From the NCBI GenBank assembly GCA_965247385.1, contig CBDFHG010000003.1:124001-188000 (forward strand): a stretch of 64,000 nt of DNA. The letters run 5' to 3'. Position 1 is the first letter of the stretch. Every line of letters begins with the position of its first letter. The DNA is from Thermohalobaculum sp965247385. GTDB taxonomy: Bacteria; Pseudomonadota; Alphaproteobacteria; Rhodobacterales; Rhodobacteraceae. Under the pieces are notes generated by a model, which saw only the letters and a program-made list of their open reading frames with translations, did no database searches and had not been told where the DNA came from. Both the position numbers and the translations under genes were made by a program. Positions 43,459 to 52,497 of this stretch are shown here, piece after piece.

Positions 43459-44375
43459 GGCGACTTCCAGGCGGCGCTGGGCGCGATCCTGGGGCCCGAT
43501 GCGCCGAACCTGTCGCCGGGCGTGGTCTCCAGGCTGACTGCGGGTTGGGAGAAGGGGTATGATGCCTGGCAGCACCGCGATCTCTCGGCCCGGCGTTACG
43601 TCTACATCTGGGCCGACGGCGTCTACCTCCAGGCACGAATGGAACCCGAGGCCGAGTGCATCCTGGTCATCATCGGCGCGACACCCGAGGGCAAGAAGGA
43701 GCTGCTCGGATTCCAGGTCGGCATCCGCGAGAGTGCGCAGAGCTGGCGCGAGTTGCTGGTCGACATCAAGGCGCGCGGGCTGGCCATGGCGCCCGAGATC
43801 GCGGTCGGTGACGGTGCCATGGGGTTCTGGAAGGCTCTCGACGAGGCCTTCCCCGGCACCCGCCATCAGCGTTGCTGGGTCCACAAGATCTCCAACGTGC
43901 TCAACAAGTTCCCCAACTCGATGGCGCCGGCGGTGAAGGTGGATCTCCAGAACATCCACCACGCCGAGACCCGGGCCGACGCCGTGGCCGCGCTCGAGAC
44001 GTTCAGGGAAAAGTACCGGGTCAAGTACGCCCCGGCGGCGACATGCCTGACGAAGGATGTCGATGCGCTGTTGGCCTTCTACGATTTCCCGGCCGAACAC
44101 TGGGACCATCTGCGCACCTCCAACCCGGTCGAGAGCGTCTTCGCCACCGTCAGGCACCGGACCGTACGCACCAAGGGCGCGCTGTCGCAGAAGACGGTGA
44201 AGCTGATGGTGTTCAATCTCGTCCAGGCGGCTTCAAAGACCTGGCGGAGGTTGAACGGGAGGAATCAGTTGCCGAAGGTCATCGAAGGCATCAAGTTCAC
44301 TGATGGTGTCGCCGTCATTGACACCATCGAAACCAGCGCCGCCTGATCAGGCCGCGTCACCCAAAATCAGGCATA
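43459..44375 (+). pseudogene. IS256-family transposase, N-terminally truncated
   Basis: Recognisable homology starts at TGDFQAALGAILGPDAPNLS (43459) and runs to the stop at 44346. It includes YIWADGVYLQAR (first Asp), AVGDGAMGFWKALDEAF (second Asp), and HLRTSNPVESVFATVRHRTV (Glu). The first 100 or so residues expected for IS256 are missing; the preceding 90 bases (43369-43458) are foreign, possibly another IS end. The element's right end, TATGCCTGATTTTGGGTGAC when read inward, ends at 44375 and is also found alone at 62649-62670. Confidence 0.82.
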
Positions 44376-44552
44376 GCTCCGCTCGACCTGCCGCACCCAC
44401 TTGCGCAGCGTCTCCCCAGTGCAGCCGATCTTCGATGCGATCGAGTTCATCGCTGCCCATTGCGACGGGTAATCACTCTGATGTTCAAGCACCATCCGCA
44501 CGGTACGCGCGCGCACTTCCGGTGAATATCTCGCTGAGGTCTGCTTTGTCAT
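44376..44552 (-). pseudogene. IS3-family OrfA fragment
   Basis: The frame starts MTKQTSARYSPEVRARTVRM and continues SIASKIGCTGETLRKWVRQV, the HTH of IS3-type OrfA. It is cut at 44376 by the IS256 right end, which supplies the stop. Upstream of the ATG the IS3 left end is readable (ACCGCACCGGGTTTGCCGGC). A related fragment lies at about 55225-55345. Confidence 0.85.
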
Positions 44553-45244
44553 AGCTCCAGTCTCTCAAGAGTTGGAGCCGCCGGCAAACCCGGTGCGGTT
44601 CAAGGGTGATCGGCGATCCAGTCCCACGTCTGACGCCGCCGCCAACACACGCTTTAGCCCCAAGACCGACGCTGACGGGGAGGTCTAGAATGCCCGCTGA
44701 TCCTCAGATGGCCGACATTCGACCGCACCACGACATTCGGCCGAGTTTGACCCTGAGCGAACTCTCTTGATGGTCGGACGACCGCATGCTCGCTATGCCA
44801 CGTTTCAATTGGCAGGGGTTGCCGTTCCGAGTGGTTTGTTTCGGAAAATCCTGAGCCTGATTGATGATCTGCGCTCAAGGCCCGCACCAGCGTAGGTCGA
44901 GGAAATTCATGGAGAGGAAGAACGATGCGCGAGATGCGTCTGGATAACGAAAAGCCGGGCCGAATGGGCTTGCGAACACGGTCACATCACCGAAATTGGG
45001 CTGCAAAAAGGGCGGAGGCAGCTCTCTGTCGAGTGTGAGCCCGCGTCGGTGGATTGGGAGGTCGAACGCGCACGGGTCGAGAATCGATGCACTGCCCGCG
45101 AGGTGCGGTGGGCTCGACAGGTCGCCGCAACACTCTGGTTTCATGAGAAAGATGGAGTGTCAGCAATGAAACAACGGCGCTGGAGAGCCGGTCCTGGCGG
45201 TACACTGTTAGCTGAACCTCCAAGCGATTTACCGCCCCGCATCG
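44553..45244. other. About 690 bases without a recognisable gene; right edge of the accessory region
   Basis: The first 70 bases are IS3 left end. The remainder has ORFs in several frames, none resembling a known protein, with no consistent ribosome sites. No RNA structure is evident. Housekeeping genes begin immediately after, so this is the junction of the island with the conserved chromosome. Confidence 0.5.
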
Positions 45245-45982
45245 TCACCCGCCACGATCCCGACCCAACTGCTTCGCCGCTTCCTCGCCCAGCCGGTTCG
45301 ACGCCGCCTCGATCTCGGTCTCCACCCGGTGCATTACCTCCGTGCGAGGCAGGCCCGGCGGCAGGGTTTCGAGGAATTCCAGAACCGCGGTGCCGGGGTG
45401 CCGGAGAATGCCCTTCTTGGGCCAGAACCAGCCCACATTGGTTGCCGCCAGCACCATTGGCAGGCCGAAACTCTCGTAAGCCAACGCGGCGCCTCGCCGA
45501 TAGGGCCGCATCTCGCCCGGCGGCACCCGGGTGCCCTGGGGGTAGATCACGATCTGGCCGCTGCCCTTATGCCGGTTGGCGAGCCGGCGCATCATCGTCT
45601 TGCCCTCGCCGCGTTTCTCGCGGGCGATCCAGATACAGCCTGCCCGCAGCGCATAGAGCCCGAACACCGGGGCCCAGACCAACTCGCGTTTCATCACGAA
45701 ATGCGGCTCGGGCAGGGCCTCGTAGAGGATCAGCACATCGAGCAGAGACTGATGCTTCGCCGCAATCACCGCAGCACCGGTGGGCACCGGGCCGCGGCGC
45801 TCGACCCTCAACCCGCAAAGCCAGCGCGACAGCGCGAACACGCCGCGCGCATAAAGCTTCATCCAGCTTACGGTCCAGGCGCGCGACCACAGCACCAGCG
45901 GCGCGCCGACAATGCCCATCACCCCCATCAGGAAGTAGGTCAGGACAACCAGGATTGCTGAGCGCAGCCACTGCATCGCCAT
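45245..45982 (-). CDS. plsC: 1-acyl-sn-glycerol-3-phosphate acyltransferase
   Basis: The start at 45982 (245 residues) is chosen because the longer frame runs back into ftsX. An N-terminal membrane segment (AILVVLTYFLMGVMGIVGAP) precedes the acyltransferase motifs: AAKHQSLLDVLIL (HX4D), AREKRGEG with preceding GCIWI, and YPQGTRVPPGE (the EGTR position reads QGTR). The enzyme adds the second acyl chain to lysophosphatidic acid in phospholipid synthesis at the inner membrane. It lies four bases after ftsX on the same strand, so ftsE-ftsX-plsC form one operon. Confidence 0.85.
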   Translation of the reverse strand: MAMQWLRSAILVVLTYFLMGVMGIVGAPLVLWSRAWTVSWMKLYARGVFALSRWLCGLRVERRGPVPTGAAVIAAKHQSLLDVLILYEALPEPHFVMKRELVWAPVFGLYALRAGCIWIAREKRGEGKTMMRRLANRHKGSGQIVIYPQGTRVPPGEMRPYRRGAALAYESFGLPMVLAATNVGWFWPKKGILRHPGTAVLEFLETLPPGLPRTEVMHRVETEIEAASNRLGEEAAKQLGRDRGG

Positions 45983-45986
45983 CGCC

Positions 45987-46715
45987 TCAATACATCTGCC
46001 GCAGCAACAACCGCACCGAATGGCGCGCCGTGGCCCAGGCAATCGCCGCCGCTGCCGCCGGGATCGCCAGCAGCAGGATCGCCCAGCCCACCGGACCCGG
46101 ACCCAGCGCCAGCGGTGTGCCCGGTGCCAGTTCCGGCATCAGCGCCACCGAGCTGCAGCCCAGCGCCGCCCCCGCCAGCCCACCCAGCGTCGCGCGGGCG
46201 GCCAGGCGGCGCAACGCCGTCGCCGCTCGCACCAGCGGCTCGCGCCACAGCGCATGGTCGTCATAAACCGCGCCCGGCGCTGTCGCGTCAAGCTGCGCCT
46301 GCAGGGTGGTGGCGTCGGGGCCCGGCGCGTAGATCCGGACCTCGATCAGACGGGGCACCGGCAAGTCGTCGAGCCAGTCTCCGGCCCCAAGCCAGGGCTC
46401 CAGCAGGAGCAGGTGCTCGGCATCCGACAGGAGCCGCGCATCGGCAACGCCCGGCGCTGTCGCCAGCACTGCCAGCACCGCTGTTACCCGCGCCTCCAAC
46501 GCATCGGCCGGCACCGAGATCCGCACCGTCGCCACCCCAGCCAACTCGGAGCGCCAGGTTTCGGCCAGCCGTTCGGCGGCAATCCCGGCCGAGAGTGTCA
46601 GAACCGCCAGATAGCTCATCGCCAGCGCGGTCAGCGCCGCCGCCCAGCCCGAGCGCGGCACAATCGGCGGGTCATCGCCGCGGCGCAGAAAGGCGAATGC
46701 CGGTCGCATGCTCAT
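45987..46715 (-). CDS. ftsX: Cell division protein FtsX-like permease
   Basis: This 242-residue membrane protein is short for FtsX (usually near 300). It has an N-terminal membrane segment (AALTALAMSYLAVLTLSAGI), a periplasmic part (ATVRISVPADALEARVTAVL; LLSDAEHLLLLEPWLG; PRLIEVRIYAPGPDATTLQA) and C-terminal membrane helices (GLAGAALGC; VGWAILLLAIPAAAAAIAWA). The gene overlaps ftsE by four bases. FtsX works with FtsE to couple divisome assembly with cell-wall hydrolase activation. Confidence 0.82.
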   Translation of the reverse strand: MSMRPAFAFLRRGDDPPIVPRSGWAAALTALAMSYLAVLTLSAGIAAERLAETWRSELAGVATVRISVPADALEARVTAVLAVLATAPGVADARLLSDAEHLLLLEPWLGAGDWLDDLPVPRLIEVRIYAPGPDATTLQAQLDATAPGAVYDDHALWREPLVRAATALRRLAARATLGGLAGAALGCSSVALMPELAPGTPLALGPGPVGWAILLLAIPAAAAAIAWATARHSVRLLLRQMY

Positions 46716-47437
46716 AGCGCCGCCGCCCCCTGTGCCAGCCGCCCGTCCGCGAGGCGCAGCGTCCGGGCCGACACTGCCCCCTTGGCCGAACGGATCAGGC
46801 CGAGGTCGTGGGTCGCCACGATGATCGTCTTGCCGAGACCATTCAATTCGACCAGGAGGCGCAGAATGCGCGCACCCATCTCCGGATCGACGTTGCCAGT
46901 GGGTTCATCCGCCAGAACCAGGTCCGGCCCGGCGGCAGCGGCGCGGGCGATGGCGGCGCGCTGCTTCTCGCCAGCAGACAACTCGGGCGGGCGCGCGGCG
47001 CTGCGTTTGCTCAAGCCGACCCGGTTGATCAACTCGTCGATATCGCCGGCGTGCGCGGCCGTGTCCTTTCCGGCCACGCGGAGCGGCAAGGCGACATTTT
47101 CGCGCAAGGTCAGATGGTCGAGCAGCCGGAAGTCCTGAAACACCACGCCAATTCTCCGGCGCATCCGGGTCAGTTCCCGGGCGTCGAGCCGGGTCGGATC
47201 GTCGCCAAAAAGCATCAATTGTCCGGAAACTGACCGGTGTTCCAGGTAAAGCAGCTTCAACAGCGTGGTCTTTCCGGCACCGAAGGGGCCGGTCAGAAAA
47301 TGAAACGATCCCGGCGTCAGCCGGACCGTCAGGTCGCTAAGCGTAGTGTGGCCGTCATAGCCGAAGCTGACCTGTTTGAATGAAATCACTGCCTGGCCCG
47401 AGGTTGTCGTGTGCCTATTTTCCCCGTGAACCACCAT
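46712..47437 (-). CDS. ftsE: Cell division ATP-binding protein FtsE
   Basis: This ABC ATPase has Walker A GPFGAGKTTLLKLLY, the signature LSAGEKQRAAIARA and Walker B DLVLADEPTGNVDPE. Its size (241 residues from ATG 47437) includes a 16-residue leader before ISFKQVSFGYDGH, so a GTG start at that point is an alternative. It is the first gene of ftsE-ftsX-plsC and is divergent from the zinc-ribbon gene at 47546. The normal function is with FtsX at the division site. Confidence 0.9.
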   Translation of the reverse strand: MVVHGENRHTTTSGQAVISFKQVSFGYDGHTTLSDLTVRLTPGSFHFLTGPFGAGKTTLLKLLYLEHRSVSGQLMLFGDDPTRLDARELTRMRRRIGVVFQDFRLLDHLTLRENVALPLRVAGKDTAAHAGDIDELINRVGLSKRSAARPPELSAGEKQRAAIARAAAAGPDLVLADEPTGNVDPEMGARILRLLVELNGLGKTIIVATHDLGLIRSAKGAVSARTLRLADGRLAQGAAAL

Positions 47438-47545
47438 ATTTGCCGCGATTTGGCAACAGTGACCGGCTTCTGACCGCTTGGAGTCTTGTCGATGTCGGTT
47501 TATACAGGAAGATAGAAGATTGCTCCAAGGGTTTGGAGGTAAACC

Positions 47546-48370
47546 ATGATTGAGATTGTTTGCCCGTCGTGTCAGGCGCGGTATCAGCTACCCGACGGTG
47601 CGATCGGGCCGCAAGGCCGCAAGGTCAGTTGTTCCAGTTGCTCACATAAATGGCGCGCGAACGCCGAGGGCGCCGCGCCCGCCATGCCGGCAGCCATATC
47701 CGAAGCGGAGCCTGCAAGCGTATCTGTGGGCGCACCTGAAGCCATGGCCGACTCCGCGTCCATGGCGGCGGTTTCGGCGCTCGGTGGCGAAACCGCCGTG
47801 CCCATTGCTTCACCACCTCCCGCGACCGGCGACCGTGAAGATCAGATGGCGACAATTCGCCAGATGCTTTCCGACCTCAAGGAAGGCGCCGATGCGGCGC
47901 CCGAGCCGGAAACAGAGGAGCGTCCCGCCCCCGTCGAGCCGGTGCCGACCATGCGCAAGCGCGCCGGTGACGACGACGATGACCGTGATCCGCTGAAATC
48001 CCGGATCGACCACCTCAGCCAGACCGGACGATCCGCGAAGGGCGCGGCCAGCGAAACGGGTTACGATGCCCAAAAATTGCGTCGCTTGCACGAGAAACGA
48101 GCCAAGAAGCTCCTGCGTTCGCGGGAACGAAAGAAGAAGTCGGGTGCGTTGATGACCGGGTTCACCCTGGTTTCGGTCGTGACCGCGACCCTGGTCGGGC
48201 TCTATGTCATGAAACCCCAGATCGTCACCGCATCGCCGCGGATGGCGCCAGCGATGAACGAATATGTGGTGGCGGTCGACCAATTCCGGGTCGACTTCAA
48301 CGAGAAGACCGCCGAGTGGAGAGCCTGGCTGACCGAGCGGACCGGCAAGCTCGGCAGCGACGAGGAATAG
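47546..48370 (+). CDS. MJ0042-type zinc-ribbon membrane protein
   Basis: The first 40 residues form a zinc finger (IEIVCPSCQARYQLPDG; VSCSSCSHKWRA), the MJ0042 pattern. A long low-complexity acidic/proline region follows, then a basic segment (LRRLHEKRAKKLLRSRERKK), one membrane helix (MTGFTLVSVVTATLVGLYVM) and a short extracytoplasmic tail. The ribosome site GGAGGTAAACC before the ATG is strong. Such proteins are common next to ftsE in Rhodobacterales; the function is unknown. It is divergent from ftsE. Confidence 0.85.
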   Translation: MIEIVCPSCQARYQLPDGAIGPQGRKVSCSSCSHKWRANAEGAAPAMPAAISEAEPASVSVGAPEAMADSASMAAVSALGGETAVPIASPPPATGDREDQMATIRQMLSDLKEGADAAPEPETEERPAPVEPVPTMRKRAGDDDDDRDPLKSRIDHLSQTGRSAKGAASETGYDAQKLRRLHEKRAKKLLRSRERKKKSGALMTGFTLVSVVTATLVGLYVMKPQIVTASPRMAPAMNEYVVAVDQFRVDFNEKTAEWRAWLTERTGKLGSDEE

Positions 48371-48487
48371 AACGAAGTCCGGGCAGGCGCATAAATCCCA
48401 AGGCGCGCTGACGCCGCCCATGTCAAACCAGGGACGGCGCGTTTCAAGCGGAAAGGTTGCAATCAAAGAAAGTCGGTATCAGGCGCC

Positions 48488-51022
48488 CTAAAACTGATCC
48501 ATCAGCCGGTCGAGGTAATCGAGCTCGATGCGCGGGCGATGTGGTTCGGCGGCGCGGCGGCGCAATTCCTCCAGAACTTTCCGGGCACGGTCGAGAACCG
48601 AGCGGTCGGGCACGTGGGTGTCGCGGCCGTCGATTGCGCCAAAGGCGCCGGTCGGGCGGTCGAACGGGTCGCTTTGCAGATCGCGAGCCTGGCCGTCGCG
48701 CCGTCCTCGCCCCCGGTTCGCGGTGTCGCCCTGGCCGTTTCGCAGCTCCTCGGCCAGCGCCTGGGCGCCCTCGTTGAGGCGGTCGAGCGCTTCCATCTGG
48801 TCCTCGACCGCGTCACCCGGGTTCTGATCGTCCAGGTCGTCGCGGGCCTCGCCCATGGCCCGGGCGGCATCCTCCAGCGCCTCGTCGATGTATGAACCGC
48901 CGTCCCCCGGCAGCTGCCGCGCCAGTTCCTCGAGCGCCCGGCGCAGCGCTTCCTGCTCGATGGCGATGCCGCCTTGCTGGCCCTGCCCGCCCTGACCCTC
49001 ACCGCGTTCATTTGGCTGGGGCTGGCCGCCACGCCCGGGGCGCCCGCCGCGCCGGTCGTCGCGGCGTTGCTGGCGCAACTCGTCGAAGGTGCGGTCGGCG
49101 AGATCGCGCTGGCGCTGGATCATTTCCTGCAGCGCCTCCAGCGACCGCTGGCCGCCGCCGTGCTGCTGCTGTTGCCGGCCGGCTTGCAGGTTGTTCAACA
49201 TCCGGCTCAGTTCCGCCAGCATGTCGCGGGCCTGGTCGCGCAACCCGGATTCCGCGCGACGCTGCAATTCGTCGAGCATCTCCTGGAGATCCTGCCGGCT
49301 CATCATCTGCTGGTCGCCGGCGTTCTGCTGGTCGGGTTCCAGCCCGCGTTCCAGCGCCTGGCGGACCATTTCCTCGATATATTCCTGCATCGCCGCGCGC
49401 AGTTCTTCCATCGCCTGGCCGATATCCTCGTCGGTGCCGCTCTCCAGGGCCCGGCGCAGCGCCTCTTCGGCCGAGCGCAACCGCTCCAGCGCCGAGCTGA
49501 GATCGCCGTCCTCAAGCGTCAGCGCCGCAAGCCACAGGATCTCGACCACCTCCGGCGTAACCTCGGAGACCTGGTCCGCGCCCACCCCGTTGGCCAGTCG
49601 GCGGATCGCCATGCGCACCCCAAGAAAGGCGCTGAAATCGTCGTCGAATATTTCCTCCGGGCGCCGGGTCACCGCTTGCAGCATGTCCAGCACCCGGATG
49701 CCCTGCTCGAACGCCATCGCCAGCTCGCGGCGCTGTTCGACCACGGCGCGGGCCAGCCGGTGGGTGAAACGCCGCCCCGGCAGGCGCAGCATGACGGGCC
49801 CGGCGGTGGCGCGCTGCCCGGCGGCATCTTCGGCGAACAGCGTCAGTTCGACCCAGGCCCCGGTCCAGGGATGGTCGCCAAGGTCATGGATGGCGCTGTC
49901 CACCACCTCCAGCGCCCGCCCGGCGATCGGCATCGGCAGGGCGAAGGTGATCGGTTCCAGATCCAGCCCCTTGCCCGGCACGATTCCGCCCACGGGGACG
50001 ATCTCGGCCCAGGCGGTGTCGATGCCGTAATCGTCGCGGGCCTCGAAGGGCACCTCCAGCGCCCCGGCCGGGGTGGCGCTGGGCAGATCGGGGAGCGAGA
50101 TGGTGGGCGGGGCGTCGGGAACAACGGTGATACTCCAGCCAGCCAATACCGCGCCGCCGCCGGTGATCTCGACCCGGCCCGAGCCGGTCAGCACACCGCG
50201 CGCCTCGGCCAGGGCACCGCCGAAGTCGGTGAAGCCCTCGAACCCGGTCAGGCCGGGGGCCGACAGCTGGGGCGCGACGCCAAGATCGGTCACCCGGATA
50301 ATCAGATCCGAGCCTTCCGGCAGGTGGATATCCACACCCGTCTCAGCCAGTTTGTTCAGATAGACCGTGCCCTGCCCGGTATAGGCAGGGGCAATCGCCC
50401 AGCCCTCGGCCATCGGTATCCGCGCCGCCGCAGCTGGGACGCTGCCCGGCGCTTCGGGGATCGGAGCAAACAGGGTTTCCAGTTGCTCGGCCCAGCGGTC
50501 GCCCGCGCCGATCAGCCCGGCGATCACCAGAACCGGCGCGAACATCCGCAATGCCCAGCGGTCGAACCGGGCCAGGCGCAGGTCGGGCGCCGTGGCGCGC
50601 AGCCTTGCCGCGGCCCGTTCGGCGCGGCGCTGATGCTCGACCCAGATGCGTTGCGAGATGCTGTCGTCTTGGCCTGCCGACAGATTGTCGTTCAGGGTGG
50701 CGATCGGATGAACCGGGTCGCCGGTATCGAGGCGTCGCGCCGCCGCCGCCCGGCTGGGCATCCGGAATCGCAACGCGCCCCAGATCAGTGTGGCAGCGAG
50801 CAGGCCGATGGTGAGCAGAATCGCAATCCGGTGAGCCGAGGCGTCTAGCTGCGCGAATCCACCCAGCAGCGCCGCTGCCAGCGCAAAGCAGACAACGGTG
50901 AAGGCCGGCCACAATGCCTGCGCCAACCCCTCCGCCATGAGTGCCAGGCGGCTCAGCCGCAGTGCCTGACGGGTCGCCTTGCCCAGCGACCGTCTCTGCC
51001 CTGCGAAACTGAACGTCGCCAT
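48488..51022 (-). CDS. TIGR02302/DUF4175-family membrane protein
   Basis: The 844-residue product has two N-terminal membrane segments (FTVVCFALAAALLGGF; IAILLTIGLLAATLIWGAL), a periplasmic domain beginning near DTGDPVHPIATLNDNLSAGQ, and a long Gln/Arg/Glu-rich coiled C-terminal part (EYIEEMVRQALERGLEPDQQ; DLADRTFDELRQQRRDDRRG; GGQPQPNERGEGQGGQGQQG) that is the hallmark of the TIGR02302 family. The function is unknown. It lies 45 bases after lysA on the same strand. The GC-rich, repetitive 3' half opens long frames on the opposite strand, which are artefacts. Confidence 0.85.
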   Translation of the reverse strand: MATFSFAGQRRSLGKATRQALRLSRLALMAEGLAQALWPAFTVVCFALAAALLGGFAQLDASAHRIAILLTIGLLAATLIWGALRFRMPSRAAAARRLDTGDPVHPIATLNDNLSAGQDDSISQRIWVEHQRRAERAAARLRATAPDLRLARFDRWALRMFAPVLVIAGLIGAGDRWAEQLETLFAPIPEAPGSVPAAAARIPMAEGWAIAPAYTGQGTVYLNKLAETGVDIHLPEGSDLIIRVTDLGVAPQLSAPGLTGFEGFTDFGGALAEARGVLTGSGRVEITGGGAVLAGWSITVVPDAPPTISLPDLPSATPAGALEVPFEARDDYGIDTAWAEIVPVGGIVPGKGLDLEPITFALPMPIAGRALEVVDSAIHDLGDHPWTGAWVELTLFAEDAAGQRATAGPVMLRLPGRRFTHRLARAVVEQRRELAMAFEQGIRVLDMLQAVTRRPEEIFDDDFSAFLGVRMAIRRLANGVGADQVSEVTPEVVEILWLAALTLEDGDLSSALERLRSAEEALRRALESGTDEDIGQAMEELRAAMQEYIEEMVRQALERGLEPDQQNAGDQQMMSRQDLQEMLDELQRRAESGLRDQARDMLAELSRMLNNLQAGRQQQQHGGGQRSLEALQEMIQRQRDLADRTFDELRQQRRDDRRGGRPGRGGQPQPNERGEGQGGQGQQGGIAIEQEALRRALEELARQLPGDGGSYIDEALEDAARAMGEARDDLDDQNPGDAVEDQMEALDRLNEGAQALAEELRNGQGDTANRGRGRRDGQARDLQSDPFDRPTGAFGAIDGRDTHVPDRSVLDRARKVLEELRRRAAEPHRPRIELDYLDRLMDQF

Positions 51023-51067
51023 GTTTTTTTCGTCGATTCCGCTACATTCGCCGCGCGCGGGAGGGTG

Positions 51068-52351
51068 TCAATCCGCCTGCGGCTCGTCCAACCATGCCGG
51101 CAGAGTATCACGCGCCAGCATCTCTGTATATGTAGGGCGTTCGCGGATCACCGCAAACTGATCACCGTTGACCAGTATTTCCGGGATCAGCGGCCTGGTG
51201 TTGTATTCCGATGCCATCACCGCGCCATAAGCTCCGGCCGAGCGGAAGGCGAGCAGGTCGCCCGCCGCCAGATACGACATCTCGCGGCCCTGGGCGAAGG
51301 TGTCTCCGGTTTCGCAGACCGGGCCGACCACGTCGACCGGGCCAACGGGGGTGTCCGGCCCCGGCTCGACCACCGGCACGATGTCGTGCCAGGCGTTGTA
51401 CATCGCCGGGCGGATCAGGTCGTTCATCGCCGCGTCCAGGATCAGGAAATCGCGGCCCTCGCCTGCCTTGCGGTAGATCACAGCCGCCACCAGCAGCCCG
51501 GCATTGCCAACGATCAGGCGGCCCGGCTCGATCTGGATCTCGCAGCCGAGGCCGCCGACTGTGCGCTTGATCAACAGGCCATAGTCGAACGGCAGTGGCG
51601 GCGCTTCGTTGGTGCGCCGGTAGGGAATGCCGAGCCCGCCGCCGAGATCCAGCCTGCGAATATCATGCCCGTCCGCGCGCAAGGCTTCGGTCAACTCGGC
51701 CACCTTGGTGAAGGCGGTCTCGTAGGGCGCCAGGTCGGTGAGCTGCGAGCCGATGTGCACATCGATTCCGGTGATCTCGATCCCCGCCATTCCGGCGGCG
51801 CGGGCATAAACCTCTCGGGCGCGCGAAATCGGCACGCCGAACTTGTTCTCGGCCTTGCCGGTGGCGATCTTGGCGTGGGTCTGGGCGTCCACATCCGGGT
51901 TCACCCGGATGGTGATCGGAGCCACCTTGCCCATCGACCGGGCGACGCTGTCCAGCACCTCCAGCTCCGGTTCGCTTTCGACATTGAACTGGCGGATACC
52001 CGCCTCCAGTCCCTGGCGCATCTCGTCCGCGGTCTTGCCGACGCCGGAGAAGACGATCCGCTGCGGCGGCACGCCCGCCGCCAGCGCCCGCATCAACTCG
52101 CCTCCCGAGACCACATCGGCTCCGGCCCCCAGACGCGCGAGGGTGGCGATCACCGCCTGGTTGCCGTTTGCCTTCAGCGAATAGGCGATCAGGTGGTCGG
52201 TGCCCGCCAGCGCCTCGTCGAAGACCCGGTAATGCCGCTCCAGTGTCGCCGTCGAATAGACATAGAACGGCGTGCCCACCGCCTTGGCGATGCGCGAGAT
52301 GGGCACGTCCTCGGCGTGGATGTGGCCCGACCTGTAGGTGAAATGATCCAT
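51068..52351 (-). CDS. lysA: Diaminopimelate decarboxylase
   Basis: The start is ATG 52351 (427 residues, normal length); a longer frame upstream overlaps other genes. The PLP-binding Lys is in LIAYSLKANGNQAVIATLAR. Other motifs: DVVSGGELMRAL, FNVESEPELE, GIDVHIGSQLTD, LDLGGGLGIPY, IEPGRLIVGNAG and PVCETGDTFAQ with the active-site Cys. It makes lysine from meso-diaminopimelate, the last step of lysine synthesis. It is in an argH-lptM-lysA run on the minus strand. Confidence 0.95.
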   Translation of the reverse strand: MDHFTYRSGHIHAEDVPISRIAKAVGTPFYVYSTATLERHYRVFDEALAGTDHLIAYSLKANGNQAVIATLARLGAGADVVSGGELMRALAAGVPPQRIVFSGVGKTADEMRQGLEAGIRQFNVESEPELEVLDSVARSMGKVAPITIRVNPDVDAQTHAKIATGKAENKFGVPISRAREVYARAAGMAGIEITGIDVHIGSQLTDLAPYETAFTKVAELTEALRADGHDIRRLDLGGGLGIPYRRTNEAPPLPFDYGLLIKRTVGGLGCEIQIEPGRLIVGNAGLLVAAVIYRKAGEGRDFLILDAAMNDLIRPAMYNAWHDIVPVVEPGPDTPVGPVDVVGPVCETGDTFAQGREMSYLAAGDLLAFRSAGAYGAVMASEYNTRPLIPEILVNGDQFAVIRERPTYTEMLARDTLPAWLDEPQAD

Positions 52352-52365
52352 GCTCTCCCGGGGCC

Positions 52366-52497
52366 TTAGTTGGTGGTCTGCTTCTTCTTGACGTCTTCCT
52401 CCGAGCCGGGCTGGATCGGGTCGCCCTTGATGCCGCAGGCGGAAAGCCCCAGTGCGGCGGCCAGAAGTGCTGTCATGGCGATGCGTGCGACGGTCAT
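52366..52497 (-). CDS. lptM: LptM-like small lipoprotein
   Basis: The 43-residue frame reads MTVARIAMTALLAAALGLSA, CGIKGDPIQPGSEEDVKKKQ, TTN. It has a signal peptide, lipobox LSAC and the CGIKGDP sequence typical of LptM (YifL), which assists assembly of the LPS translocon at the outer membrane. The ATG overlaps the argH stop as ATGA, and lysA follows 14 bases later. The gene order argH-lptM-lysA is conserved in alphaproteobacteria. Confidence 0.85.
   Translation of the reverse strand: MTVARIAMTALLAAALGLSACGIKGDPIQPGSEEDVKKKQTTN

Noticed and set aside
48974..50848. 624-residue plus-strand frame opposite the TIGR02302 gene
   Set aside because: An antisense shadow of a high-GC gene: rich in Arg, Gln and Gly, without domains, while the minus strand encodes a clear family member.
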